Source of the DNA: Verrucomicrobiota bacterium
GTDB taxonomy: Bacteria; Verrucomicrobiota; Verrucomicrobiia; Limisphaerales; J093
NCBI GenBank assembly: GCA_029556615.1
Contig: JAKQDD010000068.1
Location: forward strand, 1-34,212
Direction: 5' to 3'
DNA: 34,212 bases
Positions 24,207 through 33,511 of this stretch are shown piece after piece (the stretch's first letter is position 1; every line of letters starts with the position of its first letter). A program made the translations under genes and the position numbers. Under the pieces are notes generated by a model. The model did not search any database, had not been told where the DNA came from, and saw only the letters and a program-made list of their open reading frames with translations.

Positions 24207-27200
24207 CGGAGGGCTCCTTGGGTTTCGGGGATCGAGGGTGTTGGCGGGGCTGGCGGGGCGGCCGGGCGGCGTTCGGCGAGGCTCTGCACGAACACGTAGC
24301 AGACCGGGATGAGGAACACCCCGACGGCGGTGGCGATGGTCATGCCGAAGACGACCCCGGTGCCCATCGTGCTGCGGGCTGCCGCGCCGGACCCCGAGGC
24401 CAGCATGAGCGGCACGCAACCCAGGATGAAGGCGAAGGATGTCATCAGGATCGGCCGGAGCCGCAGTTGCGATCCTTCGACGGCCGCCTCGAGGATTCCC
24501 TTGCCCTCCTCGCGCCGCATTTTGGCGAACTCGACGATGAGGATGGCGTTTTTGGCGGCCAGGCCGATGAGCATGACGAGGCCGATCTGGGCGTAGACGT
24601 TGAGGTCGTACTGGCGGGCCAGCAGCCCGACGAAGGTGCCCAGCACGACGGTCGGCGTCGCCAGCAGCACCGAGAACGGCAGGGCCCAGCTCTCGTACTG
24701 GGCCGCCAACAGCAGAAACACGAACAGCACGGCCATCCCGAAGATCTTGGGCGCTTCACCCTCGGATTTCTTCTCCTGCAGGGTCAGCCCGGACCACTCG
24801 ATGCCGAACTCGCGCGGCAGGTTGCGTGCGACGGCTTCGAGGGCGGCGAGGGCCTGGGCGGAGCTGTAGCCCGGGGCGGGGGCGCCCATGACTTCAGCGG
24901 CGGGGTAGAGGTTGAAACGCGCCGCGAAGTTGGGACCGGACATCGGCTCGATGCGGACGACGCTGTCGAGCGGCACCATGTGGCCGTCGGCATTGCGGAC
25001 GTAAAACGCGCCGATCTGGTCCGGGCGGCTTGTGAACGCGGGCTCGGCCGCCAGGAAGACCTTGAACACGCGGCCGAACCGGACGAAGTCGTTCACATAG
25101 AGCCCGCTGAGGTAGGCCTGGAGCGTCGAGAACACGCTGTCCACCTTGACCCCGAGCGCTCGCGCCTTGGCCCGATCCAGCTCGACCCGCACCTGCGGCG
25201 TCACGGGCTGCAGCGTCGTCGAGAGACGGCCGATCTCGCGTTGTTTCGAGGCTTCGGCAATGAACCGCTGGACCCCGGCCGAGAGCTGCTCGATCGAGCC
25301 GCCGGACCGGTCCTGGAACTGGAGCGAGAAGCCTGACACATTGCCATAGCCCGGAAGAGCGGGCGGACCGAACGCGAAGATCCGGGCCTGGGGGTAGGCG
25401 AAGAAGGTCCGGTTCCATTGCCGCGCAATGGCGTCCGCCTTGAGCTCGGGCGCCTTTCGCTTCTCCCAATCCTCGAGGCCGATGAACATCAGCGCGGCGT
25501 TGGGAGCATTCAGGCTGTTAAGGAGGTTGAAGCCTGAGACGCCGACCGCGGAGCGGACGCCCGGGGTCTTCCGCACCACCGTCTCGACCCGTTTGAGGAC
25601 TTCGTCCGACCGCTGGAGGGAAGCGCCCTCCGGCAGCGTCAGCGCCAGAAAGAGATAGCCCTTGTCCTCATCGGGGATGAACCCGCCGGGCACCGCTCGG
25701 GAGAGGAGCAGAATGCCGCCGCCGACGGCGACCAGCAGCAGCATCGAGCGGGCCGCCTTGCGGATCAGGAAACCGACGACGCCGGTGTAGCCGCGGGTGA
25801 CGCGGTCGAAGGCGCGGTTGAAGGCGCCGAAGAAGAGTCCTTGGAGGCCGCGGCGCGGTTCCGGCTTGCGCAGGAGCATCGCGCTCAAGGCCGGGCTGAG
25901 GGTCAGGGCGTTAATGGCGGAGAACACGACCGAGATGGCGATCGTGAGGGCGAACTGCTGATACAGCCGGCCGGTCACGCCGCCCATGAAGGCCACCGGC
26001 ACAAACACCGCGCAGAGGATGAGCGCGATGGCCACCACCGGCCCCGAAACCTCCTTCATCGCCTGGCGGGTGGCCTCGACCGGGGTCTTGCCGTGTTCGA
26101 TGTGATGCTGCACCGCCTCGACCACCACGATCGCGTCGTCCACGACAATCCCGATCGCCAGCACCAGGCCAAACAGCGTGAGCGTGTTCACGCTGAACCC
26201 GAGCAGCGGAAAGACCGTGAAGACCCCCAGCAGCGACACCGGCACGGTCAGCATCGGAATGATCGTCGCCCGAAAACTCTGCAGGAACACGAACACCACC
26301 AGCAGCACGAGCACCAGCGCCTCGAACAGGGTGTGGACAATCTCCGCCATCGACGCCTTGATCGGCAGCGTCGAGTCCAGGGTGATCTCGTAATCCATGT
26401 CCGGCGGGAACTGCGCCTTCCGCTGCTCGAGCAACTGCTGGATGGCGTCGGCCGTGGCCAGCGCGTTGGCGCCCGGCGCCAGATAAACGCCCAGCGCCGC
26501 GCAGTCCGCCCCGTTCAGCCGGGCGCGCACCGCGTACGTCTGGGCGCCAAGCTCGACCCGCCCGACGTCCTTGATCTTGACGCTCGAACCGTCCGGGTTC
26601 GACCGCACGAGAATCTCCTCGAACTCGGACGCCTCCCGGAGCAGGCCGAGCGTGCGCACGTTGTATTGGTATTCCTGGCCGTGCGGGGCGGGCTCGGCGC
26701 CGATGACGCCCGCGGGCGACTGGGCGTTCTGTTCCCGGATCGCGGCACTCACGTCGTCGGGCGTGATCCCCAGCACCGCCAGCTTGTCGGGACGCAGCCA
26801 GACGCGCATGGCGTAGTCCTGCGCGGTGAAGTTGTTGACGTCCCCGACGCCCGGGACGCGCTTGATCGCGTCCACCAGGTTGATGTTGGCGTAGTTGCCC
26901 AGGAACACCGAATCCCACGTGCCGCCGGGCGACGAGAGCCCGATCACCATCAGAATGTCCGGGCTCGATCGCTTGACGGTGACTCCCTCCCGCTTGACGG
27001 CGTCCGGGAGCTGGGCGGTGGCGAGCGACACCCGGTTCTGGGTGTTCACCTGCATGATGTCCACGTCCGTCCCGACGTCGAACGTGACGTTGAGCGTCAT
27101 CTTGCCGTCGTTGGCGTTGACGGACTGGAGATAGATCATGTTCTCGACGCCGTTCACCTGCGATTCGATGGGCGTGGCCACCGAATCCATGACCGCCTCG

Positions 27201-27361
27201 GCCGCCGCGCCGCGGTAGTTGGCCGAGACCTGGATGAGCGTCGGGCTGACCGTCGGGTATTCCGCAATCGGCAGCCGGGAGAGGGAGACGAGCCCGACGA
27301 TCACGATCACGATCGAGAGGACCATCGCCACGATCGGGCGCCGGATGAAGAAATCGGCCAT
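24203..27361 (-). CDS. RND inner-membrane multidrug efflux pump (HAE1/AcrB type)
   Basis: The product is 1052 residues, normal for the family. It begins with MADFFIRRPIVAMVLSIVIV and has the periplasmic porter motifs of HAE1 pumps. The transmembrane proton relay is intact: Asp408-Asp409 in GIVVDDAIVVVE and a Lys in LAAKNAILIVEF near 945. It drives proton-coupled export of hydrophobic or amphipathic compounds through the adaptor and outer-membrane factor encoded beside it. The ATG at 27361 lies 4 bases from the double-hairpin repeat; the only ribosome-binding-like sequence, GAGGA, is inside the repeat stem 10 bases upstream. No regulator gene of the TetR or MarR type accompanies the operon in this window. 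Confidence 0.95.
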   Translation of the reverse strand: MADFFIRRPIVAMVLSIVIVIVGLVSLSRLPIAEYPTVSPTLIQVSANYRGAAAEAVMDSVATPIESQVNGVENMIYLQSVNANDGKMTLNVTFDVGTDVDIMQVNTQNRVSLATAQLPDAVKREGVTVKRSSPDILMVIGLSSPGGTWDSVFLGNYANINLVDAIKRVPGVGDVNNFTAQDYAMRVWLRPDKLAVLGITPDDVSAAIREQNAQSPAGVIGAEPAPHGQEYQYNVRTLGLLREASEFEEILVRSNPDGSSVKIKDVGRVELGAQTYAVRARLNGADCAALGVYLAPGANALATADAIQQLLEQRKAQFPPDMDYEITLDSTLPIKASMAEIVHTLFEALVLVLLVVFVFLQSFRATIIPMLTVPVSLLGVFTVFPLLGFSVNTLTLFGLVLAIGIVVDDAIVVVEAVQHHIEHGKTPVEATRQAMKEVSGPVVAIALILCAVFVPVAFMGGVTGRLYQQFALTIAISVVFSAINALTLSPALSAMLLRKPEPRRGLQGLFFGAFNRAFDRVTRGYTGVVGFLIRKAARSMLLLVAVGGGILLLSRAVPGGFIPDEDKGYLFLALTLPEGASLQRSDEVLKRVETVVRKTPGVRSAVGVSGFNLLNSLNAPNAALMFIGLEDWEKRKAPELKADAIARQWNRTFFAYPQARIFAFGPPALPGYGNVSGFSLQFQDRSGGSIEQLSAGVQRFIAEASKQREIGRLSTTLQPVTPQVRVELDRAKARALGVKVDSVFSTLQAYLSGLYVNDFVRFGRVFKVFLAAEPAFTSRPDQIGAFYVRNADGHMVPLDSVVRIEPMSGPNFAARFNLYPAAEVMGAPAPGYSSAQALAALEAVARNLPREFGIEWSGLTLQEKKSEGEAPKIFGMAVLFVFLLLAAQYESWALPFSVLLATPTVVLGTFVGLLARQYDLNVYAQIGLVMLIGLAAKNAILIVEFAKMRREEGKGILEAAVEGSQLRLRPILMTSFAFILGCVPLMLASGSGAAARSTMGTGVVFGMTIATAVGVFLIPVCYVFVQSLAERRPAAPPAPPTPSIPETQGALR

Positions 27362-27365
27362 GAGA

Positions 27366-27543
27366 CTAGAGTCCTCGACTTGTGAGAGTCAGTGCGATTA
27401 GGTCAAGTTTGGTCTCTGCTGTTCCAAGCCACCCCTTCCTCCGTCGAGGACTCTGATTAGCGAGGCGCAGGAGAGAGGGTCCGAAGAGGCAGTGATGTTT
27501 CATGGGATCGCTGTCTTGGATCGGTCTGAGGCGCGCCTCGCTA
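27366..27543 (+). repeat. Double-hairpin dispersed repeat, copy B, inside the efflux operon
   Basis: Stem 1 is TAGAGTCCTCGAC (27367-27379) with GTCGAGGACTCT (27443-27454). Stem 2 is TAGCGAGGCGC (27458-27468) with GCGCCTCGCTA (27533-27543). Compared with copy A, a T-A pair of stem 2 has become C-G, a compensated change. Loop 1 retains AGGTCAAGTTTGG and GTTCCA; loop 2 differs strongly. The unit fills the whole gap between the adaptor gene (its TAG stop is part of the last arm) and the pump gene. Confidence 0.75.
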
Positions 27544-28776
27544 CGGTGTGGCAGCCTTGGGGGTCGCGTCCGCGTGCGCTGCCGCTGCCTGCGCCAGCTC
27601 CGCCGCCGTCATCGGGGTCACCGCCCCGCCTTGCGTCACCTTCTGGAGGCCCTCGACGACGATTCGCTCGCCCGCGTTCAGTCCCTCGAGGATGATCCAG
27701 CCGCTGGCGACGCGCGGGCCGACCTTCACGGATCGTTGGACCGACTTCTTCTCTTCGCTCACGACCCAGACGAAGGCATGGCCCTGGAGCTCCTGCACCG
27801 CGCGCTGCGGTATCAGGATGCGCGGCGTCTTGGTATCGATGCTCATCCGGACGCGGGCGAACATGCCCGGCCGGAGAACGCCGCCCGGATTGGCAAACAC
27901 GGCTCTTGCCCGCAACGTGCCCGTCGAGGTGTCGATCGCGGTGTCCCCGAGCACCCACCGGCCCGGCTCCGAGTGCTCGCTGCCGTCAGGCAGGATCAGC
28001 GTCAGCGGAAGCTGATCAAGACGCAGTCCCAGCTCCTTCTCGATCTTCTGTCCGCGCAGGTAATCCACATCGCTGATGTTGCCGTAGAACCAGATGGGAT
28101 CGAGCTGGGAGATCGTCGCCAGCAGGGTCGGCTGCCCCTTGCCGACCAGATCGCCCACCGAGACCTCCTTGATCCCGATGCGGCCCGGCGCCGGAGCCCG
28201 GACGTCGCAGTAGGACAAGTCCAGTTCCGAGGACTTGAGTCGCGCTTCCGCGGTCTGGACATTGGCCTTTCCCAGGTCCACGGACGCGATCGCGTTGTCC
28301 AGGTCCTGCTGGGGTATGGCCCGTTTCTCCGCCAGCGGCCTGAGTCGAGCCACGTCCTTCTCATACTTGTTGAGCGCAGCCCTGGCCTCGGCAAGACCGC
28401 CTTTCGCGGCTTCGAGCCGTTCGAGGAACGGCTTGGTGTCCAGCAGGAACAGCGGAGCCCCCTGGGCCACCACAGTTCCCTCGGTGAACAGGACCTTCTC
28501 GACGAAGGCCTCGACTCGGGCCCGGACCTCGACGTTCTGGGGCGAGTCCAGTTGCCCGATGTACTCGAGGACGATCGGGACGTTGGTGGCCACCACGGGG
28601 GCGACCGCGACCACGGGCGGCGGCAGGACCGGCGGCGGAGCCCGCTGGCATCCGGCTACAAGCACCAGGATCGACACGGCGGCTCCCGCGATCCGCAAGC
28701 CAATCCGCCATCGGCGCCCCCCGGGACGCCGGCCTCCTGTCCGAACCGCGGGCTTTCGCGAACAGAGCTGTCGCAT
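27541..28776 (-). CDS. RND efflux periplasmic adaptor (membrane fusion lipoprotein)
   Basis: The product has 411 residues from ATG 28776. A basic N-terminus and a hydrophobic stretch end in a lipobox, LVAGC with Cys43. The adaptor domains follow: barrel-sandwich halves (NVEVRARVEAFVEKVLFTEG and LSYCDVRAPAPGRIGIKEVS), an alpha-helical hairpin between them, a beta-barrel (PIWFYGNISDVDYL) and a membrane-proximal domain (RILIPQRAVQELQGHAFVWVV). It links the inner-membrane pump to the outer-membrane factor. An ATG at 28824 would add 16 residues. The stop codon TAG is supplied by the end of the repeat that separates it from the pump gene. It is 113 bases after the glycosidase-like gene. Confidence 0.92.
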   Translation of the reverse strand: MRQLCSRKPAVRTGGRRPGGRRWRIGLRIAGAAVSILVLVAGCQRAPPPVLPPPVVAVAPVVATNVPIVLEYIGQLDSPQNVEVRARVEAFVEKVLFTEGTVVAQGAPLFLLDTKPFLERLEAAKGGLAEARAALNKYEKDVARLRPLAEKRAIPQQDLDNAIASVDLGKANVQTAEARLKSSELDLSYCDVRAPAPGRIGIKEVSVGDLVGKGQPTLLATISQLDPIWFYGNISDVDYLRGQKIEKELGLRLDQLPLTLILPDGSEHSEPGRWVLGDTAIDTSTGTLRARAVFANPGGVLRPGMFARVRMSIDTKTPRILIPQRAVQELQGHAFVWVVSEEKKSVQRSVKVGPRVASGWIILEGLNAGERIVVEGLQKVTQGGAVTPMTAAELAQAAAAHADATPKAATP

Positions 28777-28889
28777 ATCAGGTTCGCCCCGAGTCTGGCA
28801 CAGGGCCGCCGCGAAGTCGACCATGGATTCACGGCGACTGTTCGCGCTGCCCTTGGCACCCGCCGCGGTCACCGCCCGCGGTGTCAGAC

Positions 28890-31034
28890 TCAGTCCGCGA
28901 CGCCATCCGGCCGCACGGCAATGCCGCCAGCAACGGCAACTCGGACGCCCGGCGGCGCCTCGACGGCGAGCGTCGCGTTCGTCGGCCCCGTCCCGGACAC
29001 GGTCACCGTGCCCTCGCGCGTGGCGTTGAGATCCAGCACGTGCCGGTGCAGGGCGATCTGTGTGATGGTCAGCTCCGGCCAGTCCTTGGGCAGCCGCGGG
29101 TGGATGGCGAAGCCGTCGGGACGCGGTTGGAACCCCATGAAGCCGTAGAGCATCACTTGGGGGACGAGGATGGACTCGAAGAACTCGCGGTCCAGGCCCA
29201 GGCCGCCGGGGACGTTTCCGCCCTGGAGGCTGCCGCGCTGGGGGTCCTTGGCGTAGTAGGCGCGGTAGCCGCCCGCCGCCTGGGTCTCGTCGAACCATCG
29301 CAGGATCTCGGCGAGGCGCGCCGCGGCGTCGTCCGGTCCCGCGCACATCAACCGCTGCATGAGGTCGTAGTAGGACCAGCCGAGCACCGCGCCGCCGTCC
29401 TGCACCTGGTAACCCCAAGGGATCGATTCGGGGGCAGACCAGGCCCAGAAGTAGTAATCGATATTGCGCCGGGTGGTTGAGCGGGGGCCGAAGCGCCAGT
29501 GGTAGATGTCGGGGCCGGTCGAGGTGTCGCCCTCGACGATGCGGGTGCCGGCGATCCAGGCGTGGATCGAGGCGGCCTGCTGGGGCGACGCGAAGCCGTA
29601 CACGACGGCTTCATTGTTGAGAAACACGAAGCCGTAATCGTGCAGGGTACCGTCGAGATCGACAGTGCCGAACCGGCCGGTGGCGGGGTTCCAGAAGCGC
29701 TGTTGGCCGTAGGCGCGGACGTCCCCGGCATGCTGGCGGAGGTCGGCGGGGTCGAACGCGTCGGCACCGGCGACCACGCACCATTCGGGATGGCGATGGA
29801 TCTGTTCCTCGAGATCGGCGAGGTCGCGCAGCGCGTCGTAGTAGTAGACGGTGGCGAGCGCATCCTCGCCGCCGAACGGGAGCAGGTCCCAGTAATTGCT
29901 GCCGATGCCCTCGCCCTTGACGATGTGTTTCTTGCCGTCGACGTAGCGGATGCCGCTGCGGCCTTCGTGACCGGGCCAGGTCGTGTAAACGCACCTTCGA
30001 TTTCGCGTGTCGAATTCGCGCTGCAGGAAGCGCATCGCCGTGCGGAGGCGGCCGATCTGATCGCGCAGGAACGCGAGGTCGCCGGTCCAGAGGAAGTAAT
30101 CGTGGCAGCCGCGGATGAAATTGGCGTTGTTGATATTGTGCCGGGTGTCGCACGCGGTGTGGAAGGACTTGATGACGAGCTTCGCCGGCGCGCGGTTGTC
30201 GAACTGAATCCGGAGGCCGGTGATCGTCCCCTGCCATCCGGCCAGGCGATGGACCGGAATCATGGTGCGGGTCTCGCCTGCGACCTTGTCCAGCGTCCCG
30301 CCGCCGCCGCCCATGGGCATGAACAGGCGCGGGAGGTTCTCTTCGCGCGCGGGCGAGAAGTACATTCTCCGTTCGGGAGAGAACTCGGGGGCATCGGCGG
30401 TCGTCCACTCGATGTAGCCGTTGGCGCCGCCCAATCCGTTCGCCCACCAGTTGAGTCGCAGCCAGGGGGCGATCCGGGAGTCGATGGCGAAAGCCGGGCT
30501 TTGGATCGAGGCCTGCGGGTCGGTCAATTCGAGCACCCAGCCCTTCTCATTGATGCCGCCGCTCGCGGCGCCGGCGAGCGTCCAGCCGTCGGGGGTCGCC
30601 GGCGGACCGTCGTAGCCCTGGATGCCGGTCCCTCGGAAGTGCCAACCGATGCCTCCGGCCTGGGTCCAAAGCGGGAACGGCCAGCCCTCGGCATGCGCGA
30701 GGCCGTCGTGTTGATGCGTATGGATGTACCCTTCGCTGCTCATGCCGCGGGACGCCAGCGCCTGGGCCCATCGCGTCCGCATTGGCTGCTGCTGCTCGGG
30801 GGAGACCGCCGGCCAGAGGGTCGACATCGGCATCCACTCGTCCCAGAGCGGGATGAGCGGTCCGGCCGGCTGGTAGTGCAGCCAGTAGAGTCGGCGCAGC
30901 GAGTCCATCGCCGGCTCCTTGCCCGGCACGATGAACCGCGGGAAGCCGTCCGGCACAGACGCCGCCTCCCCGGCGCCCATCGCCCGGGACAGGCCCGCCA
31001 GGATGATGAGCGCGAGCAACCGTAGTGTCTTCAT
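28890..31034 (-). CDS. Secreted (alpha/alpha)6-barrel glycosidase-like protein
   Basis: The product has 714 residues. A signal peptide (MKTLRLLALIILAGLSRAMG, then AGEA) is followed by an N-terminal beta-rich region and a helical part of the six-hairpin glycosidase type: RGCHDYFLWTGDLAFLRDQI, LRTAMRFLQREFD, GSNYWDLLPFGGEDALATVYYY, RFWNPATGRFGTVDLDGT, PQVMLYGFMGFQPRPDGFAIHP and a C-terminal beta sheet. The layout resembles GH63/GH65/GH78-like six-hairpin enzymes, but I cannot place it in a family; Glu and Asp residues in the helical part are candidate catalytic acids. ATG 31034 is chosen because the signal peptide starts there. It follows the metallophosphoesterase gene by 53 bases in the same direction. 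Confidence 0.6.
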   Translation of the reverse strand: MKTLRLLALIILAGLSRAMGAGEAASVPDGFPRFIVPGKEPAMDSLRRLYWLHYQPAGPLIPLWDEWMPMSTLWPAVSPEQQQPMRTRWAQALASRGMSSEGYIHTHQHDGLAHAEGWPFPLWTQAGGIGWHFRGTGIQGYDGPPATPDGWTLAGAASGGINEKGWVLELTDPQASIQSPAFAIDSRIAPWLRLNWWANGLGGANGYIEWTTADAPEFSPERRMYFSPAREENLPRLFMPMGGGGGTLDKVAGETRTMIPVHRLAGWQGTITGLRIQFDNRAPAKLVIKSFHTACDTRHNINNANFIRGCHDYFLWTGDLAFLRDQIGRLRTAMRFLQREFDTRNRRCVYTTWPGHEGRSGIRYVDGKKHIVKGEGIGSNYWDLLPFGGEDALATVYYYDALRDLADLEEQIHRHPEWCVVAGADAFDPADLRQHAGDVRAYGQQRFWNPATGRFGTVDLDGTLHDYGFVFLNNEAVVYGFASPQQAASIHAWIAGTRIVEGDTSTGPDIYHWRFGPRSTTRRNIDYYFWAWSAPESIPWGYQVQDGGAVLGWSYYDLMQRLMCAGPDDAAARLAEILRWFDETQAAGGYRAYYAKDPQRGSLQGGNVPGGLGLDREFFESILVPQVMLYGFMGFQPRPDGFAIHPRLPKDWPELTITQIALHRHVLDLNATREGTVTVSGTGPTNATLAVEAPPGVRVAVAGGIAVRPDGVAD

Positions 31035-31087
31035 GTGTGAATCATTGCCTGCGACGCTCCTTGAACGCAAAGGAGTCCTCCGCTTTC

Positions 31088-32329
31088 TCACGGTTTCGTC
31101 CACTGACGTTCGGCTTTGACGGCGCCATCGCTGTGGAACCGCCGGATGCGCAGGGTCGAGGCGTCGGCATCGACGCGGATGACGGTGGCCTTGGCGAGAG
31201 CGGGCGCGCCCCCGATGAACACCGGCCACTGGAAGCCCCGGGTCGGGTCGGGGCACGGCTCGATGACTTCGGGGGCGTGGTTATGACCGCTGATCACGGC
31301 GGTGATGTTCCCTTCGTCCAGGAGCGGCGCCAGCCGCTCGCGCACCCGGCGTTCCCCGTGTCCCAACTGGGCGTCCTCCCGGCGCCAGTCGGGCGGAATG
31401 TGCATCACCGCCAGCCGCCACGCCGCCCGGCGGAAGGCGTCGCTGGCAATCTCGCGGCGCAGCCAGTCGGCTTCCTCCTTGAGGTAGGCGTCAAAATCCA
31501 CCAGCCCGCTGTACTCGTTGCTCGTGTCGGCTTTATCCTCGCCGGTGTCGAGGAACAGGACGCGGACGGCTCCGAAGGTCATCGCGGTGTAGTACTTGCC
31601 GCGGGGGAGGACCAGGTAGTGCTTCAGCGCTCGGGCCGAGGCGCCGCGGGTCTCGTGGTTGCCGCGGAGAAAGAAGCAGGGGATCGACTTCGAGGCGAAC
31701 CACGCCATCGGCAGCAGGAGGTTATCCGCGATCTCCTGTTCGGTCTGGGGATCCTGGAGCACGTCGCCGTTGAACACGGCGAAATCCACCGGCTCGCCCG
31801 CCTTCTCGAGCAGCACCGGGTAGATCGGGAGACGGTTATGGACGTCGTTGAAGACGGCGAAGGAGACGGCGCCCCGGGGATGTTGCTGCGCCGGCAGGCG
31901 GCGTTCCGTCGAGACCTCGGGCTCGCCGAAGGCGACGCTATAGGGTTTGAACGCGGTGATGGCCCGCGAGCGGGCGCGCAGCCGGATCGGCTTCGAGGGA
32001 TCATAGCCCTCGATGACCGCCCGTTGAACCAGGGCGTTGGCCTGCTTCAAGCCGTCCTCGGAGAACCAGGCGGACTGCCAACCCTCGTCGGCTTCCGACT
32101 GGGTCCATTCCACGATGCCGTCGGCGGGCTTCGAGGTCAGCCAGCCGACGCCGAGCCGTTTGGGCCCCAACACCTGGAGCCAGGGTTGGACCGCGATGAT
32201 TCCGCTGCCGCACTGGGTCCGGATCGCCGCCAGGGCGTTCGTCTCGGCTTCAGTCAGGGTCTGCTGCGCGCAGGTTGTGGCAGGCAGCAGCACCCAGCTG
32301 CAGAGCAGGATCGCACACGTCGTTCTCAT
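31088..32329 (-). CDS. Secreted calcineurin-like metallophosphoesterase
   Basis: The product has 413 residues. The signal peptide (MRTTCAILLCSWVLLPATTC-AQQ) precedes an Ig/purple-acid-phosphatase-like N-terminal region (about 45-135) and a PF00149 catalytic domain. All metal-binding motifs are visible: Asp162 and His164 (NDVHN), Asp189 (NGDV), Asn224-His225 (RGNHE), His310 (VMHIPP), and His349 and His351 (SGHNH). It should bind two metal ions and hydrolyse a phosphate ester or diester in the periplasm. The substrate is not evident. A TTG at 32368 is in frame upstream but ATG 32329 starts the signal peptide. It is the first gene of the leftward block. Confidence 0.88.
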   Translation of the reverse strand: MRTTCAILLCSWVLLPATTCAQQTLTEAETNALAAIRTQCGSGIIAVQPWLQVLGPKRLGVGWLTSKPADGIVEWTQSEADEGWQSAWFSEDGLKQANALVQRAVIEGYDPSKPIRLRARSRAITAFKPYSVAFGEPEVSTERRLPAQQHPRGAVSFAVFNDVHNRLPIYPVLLEKAGEPVDFAVFNGDVLQDPQTEQEIADNLLLPMAWFASKSIPCFFLRGNHETRGASARALKHYLVLPRGKYYTAMTFGAVRVLFLDTGEDKADTSNEYSGLVDFDAYLKEEADWLRREIASDAFRRAAWRLAVMHIPPDWRREDAQLGHGERRVRERLAPLLDEGNITAVISGHNHAPEVIEPCPDPTRGFQWPVFIGGAPALAKATVIRVDADASTLRIRRFHSDGAVKAERQWTKP

Positions 32330-32608
32330 CCCCCAGTTCTTGCCCGATTCCCGCACGAGAAGCAACAAGGCACGAAGGACTGCGCAGGAAACCGACTGGG
32401 ATCCTATCGGTCTTGTAGAGGACTAAGGCCGAATGGGTGGTGCCCGTTCCCTTCGTGTTCTTTGGGTCATGGTGAATTCCAGGCACCGCCGGGCACCTGA
32501 AGCGATGATCAGGGGGACCGGAGAGGACTTGACCTGCTGGCCCCATGTTCCACAATTCGAGGATTCTCGTGCCGACGCTACGTCCTCGAATCAATGAAGG
32601 GCATCGCT
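32330..32608. other. Divergent intergenic region with repeat pieces
   Basis: This 279-base gap separates the leftward phosphoesterase from the rightward prepilin gene, so it should hold both promoters; I could not assign -35/-10 boxes. CACGAAGG (32371-32378) faces CCTTCGTG (32450-32457), with similar flanks, suggesting a degraded palindromic element. ATTCGAGGA (32555-32563) pairs with TCCTCGAAT (32583-32591) just before the prepilin start. Confidence 0.45.
32521..32573 (-). repeat. Partial copy of the double-hairpin repeat
   Basis: On the minus strand this reads CGAATTGTGGAAC … GGCCAGCAGGTCAAGT, matching the first ~45 bases of copy A (stem 1 left arm and the start of loop 1). Similarity ends at the AGGTCAAGT core. 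The second stem is missing. Confidence 0.5.
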
Positions 32609-33418
32609 ATGGAAAAAGTCCCTGGAAGTCGACCGGCTGATGCTGCGGCCTTCACGCTGATCGAGCTGTTGGTGGTCATCGCCATCATTGCCATCCTGGC
32701 GGGCATGTTACTGCCCGCCCTGGCCAGGGCCAAACAGAAGGCCCACGGCATCATGTGCGTGAACAACACCCGGCAGTTGACGCTGGCCTGGTTATCCTAT
32801 GCGCAGGACAATAGCGATCGCCTGGTCTACAACCAGCCCTCGACGGCCACCGACACGAACAACTGGGCGGGAAACGTCATGAGCTGGGGGGCGGACCCGC
32901 AGAACACCAACCGGATCCTGCTGGCAAACTCGAAGCTGGGTCCCTACGTTGGCCGCAACACCGACATCTTCAAATGCCCGGCGGACCGCATCCCGTGCCC
33001 GCTCGGCCCCCGGGTCCGGAGCGTTTCGATGAACGCGTTCGTCGGCCCGCAGGACGCGCGAGGGACCCCCATCAACAACCAGTGGCGGCAGTTCCTGAAG
33101 CTCTCGGACTTCGCCAATCCCGTGGGGATTTTCGTTCTTCTGGACGAGCACCCGGACAGCATCAATGACGGCTGGTACGTCTTCTGCACGGCCGCTGACC
33201 CCAGCGAACGAACGGCCTGGAGCGATCTGCCGGCCTCCTACCACAACGGGGCCGCCGGGTTCTCGTTCGCCGACGGCCACTCGGAGATCCGGCGCTGGCT
33301 GAACGGCAGCACCAAACGCGCGGTTCGGAAGAATGCAAATGATTTTCCCCTCGCCATTCCGGCGTCCGAGAGGACGGATGTCAGTTGGGTGGCGGAACGC
33401 ACCACGTTGCGCAACTGA
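32609..33418 (+). CDS. Prepilin-type protein with C-terminal H-X9-DG motif
   Basis: The product has 269 residues. The type IV pilin-like start is [32 protein letters not shown], with cleavage expected between Ala14 and Phe15 and Glu at position +5; the residue before the cut is Ala, not the usual Gly. After the helix comes a family region ([26 protein letters not shown]) and the [12 protein letters not shown] motif. Such proteins are abundant in Verrucomicrobiota and Planctomycetota and are thought to be type II secretion-like pseudopilins; the role is not settled. ATG 32609 has GAAGGG 7 bases upstream; ATG 32594 would add five residues. It stands alone, with no assembly genes nearby. Confidence 0.88.
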   Translation: MEKVPGSRPADAAAFTLIELLVVIAIIAILAGMLLPALARAKQKAHGIMCVNNTRQLTLAWLSYAQDNSDRLVYNQPSTATDTNNWAGNVMSWGADPQNTNRILLANSKLGPYVGRNTDIFKCPADRIPCPLGPRVRSVSMNAFVGPQDARGTPINNQWRQFLKLSDFANPVGIFVLLDEHPDSINDGWYVFCTAADPSERTAWSDLPASYHNGAAGFSFADGHSEIRRWLNGSTKRAVRKNANDFPLAIPASERTDVSWVAERTTLRN

Positions 33419-33421
33419 ACG

Positions 33422-33447
33422 GGGGTTCGCGTCTGTCGCCGAACCCC
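33422..33447 (+). terminator. Possible terminator hairpin after the prepilin gene
   Basis: GGGGTTCG and CGAACCCC form a perfect 8-bp stem with a 10-base loop, beginning 3 bases after the TGA. There is no T-run behind it, so intrinsic termination is possible but not certain. Confidence 0.45.
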
Positions 33448-33511
33448 GTCGTGCGCTCCCCCGTGGGCCAGCCCGCAGGGTCGAGTCCATGGACTTCGGA
33501 TGAACGCCGGT

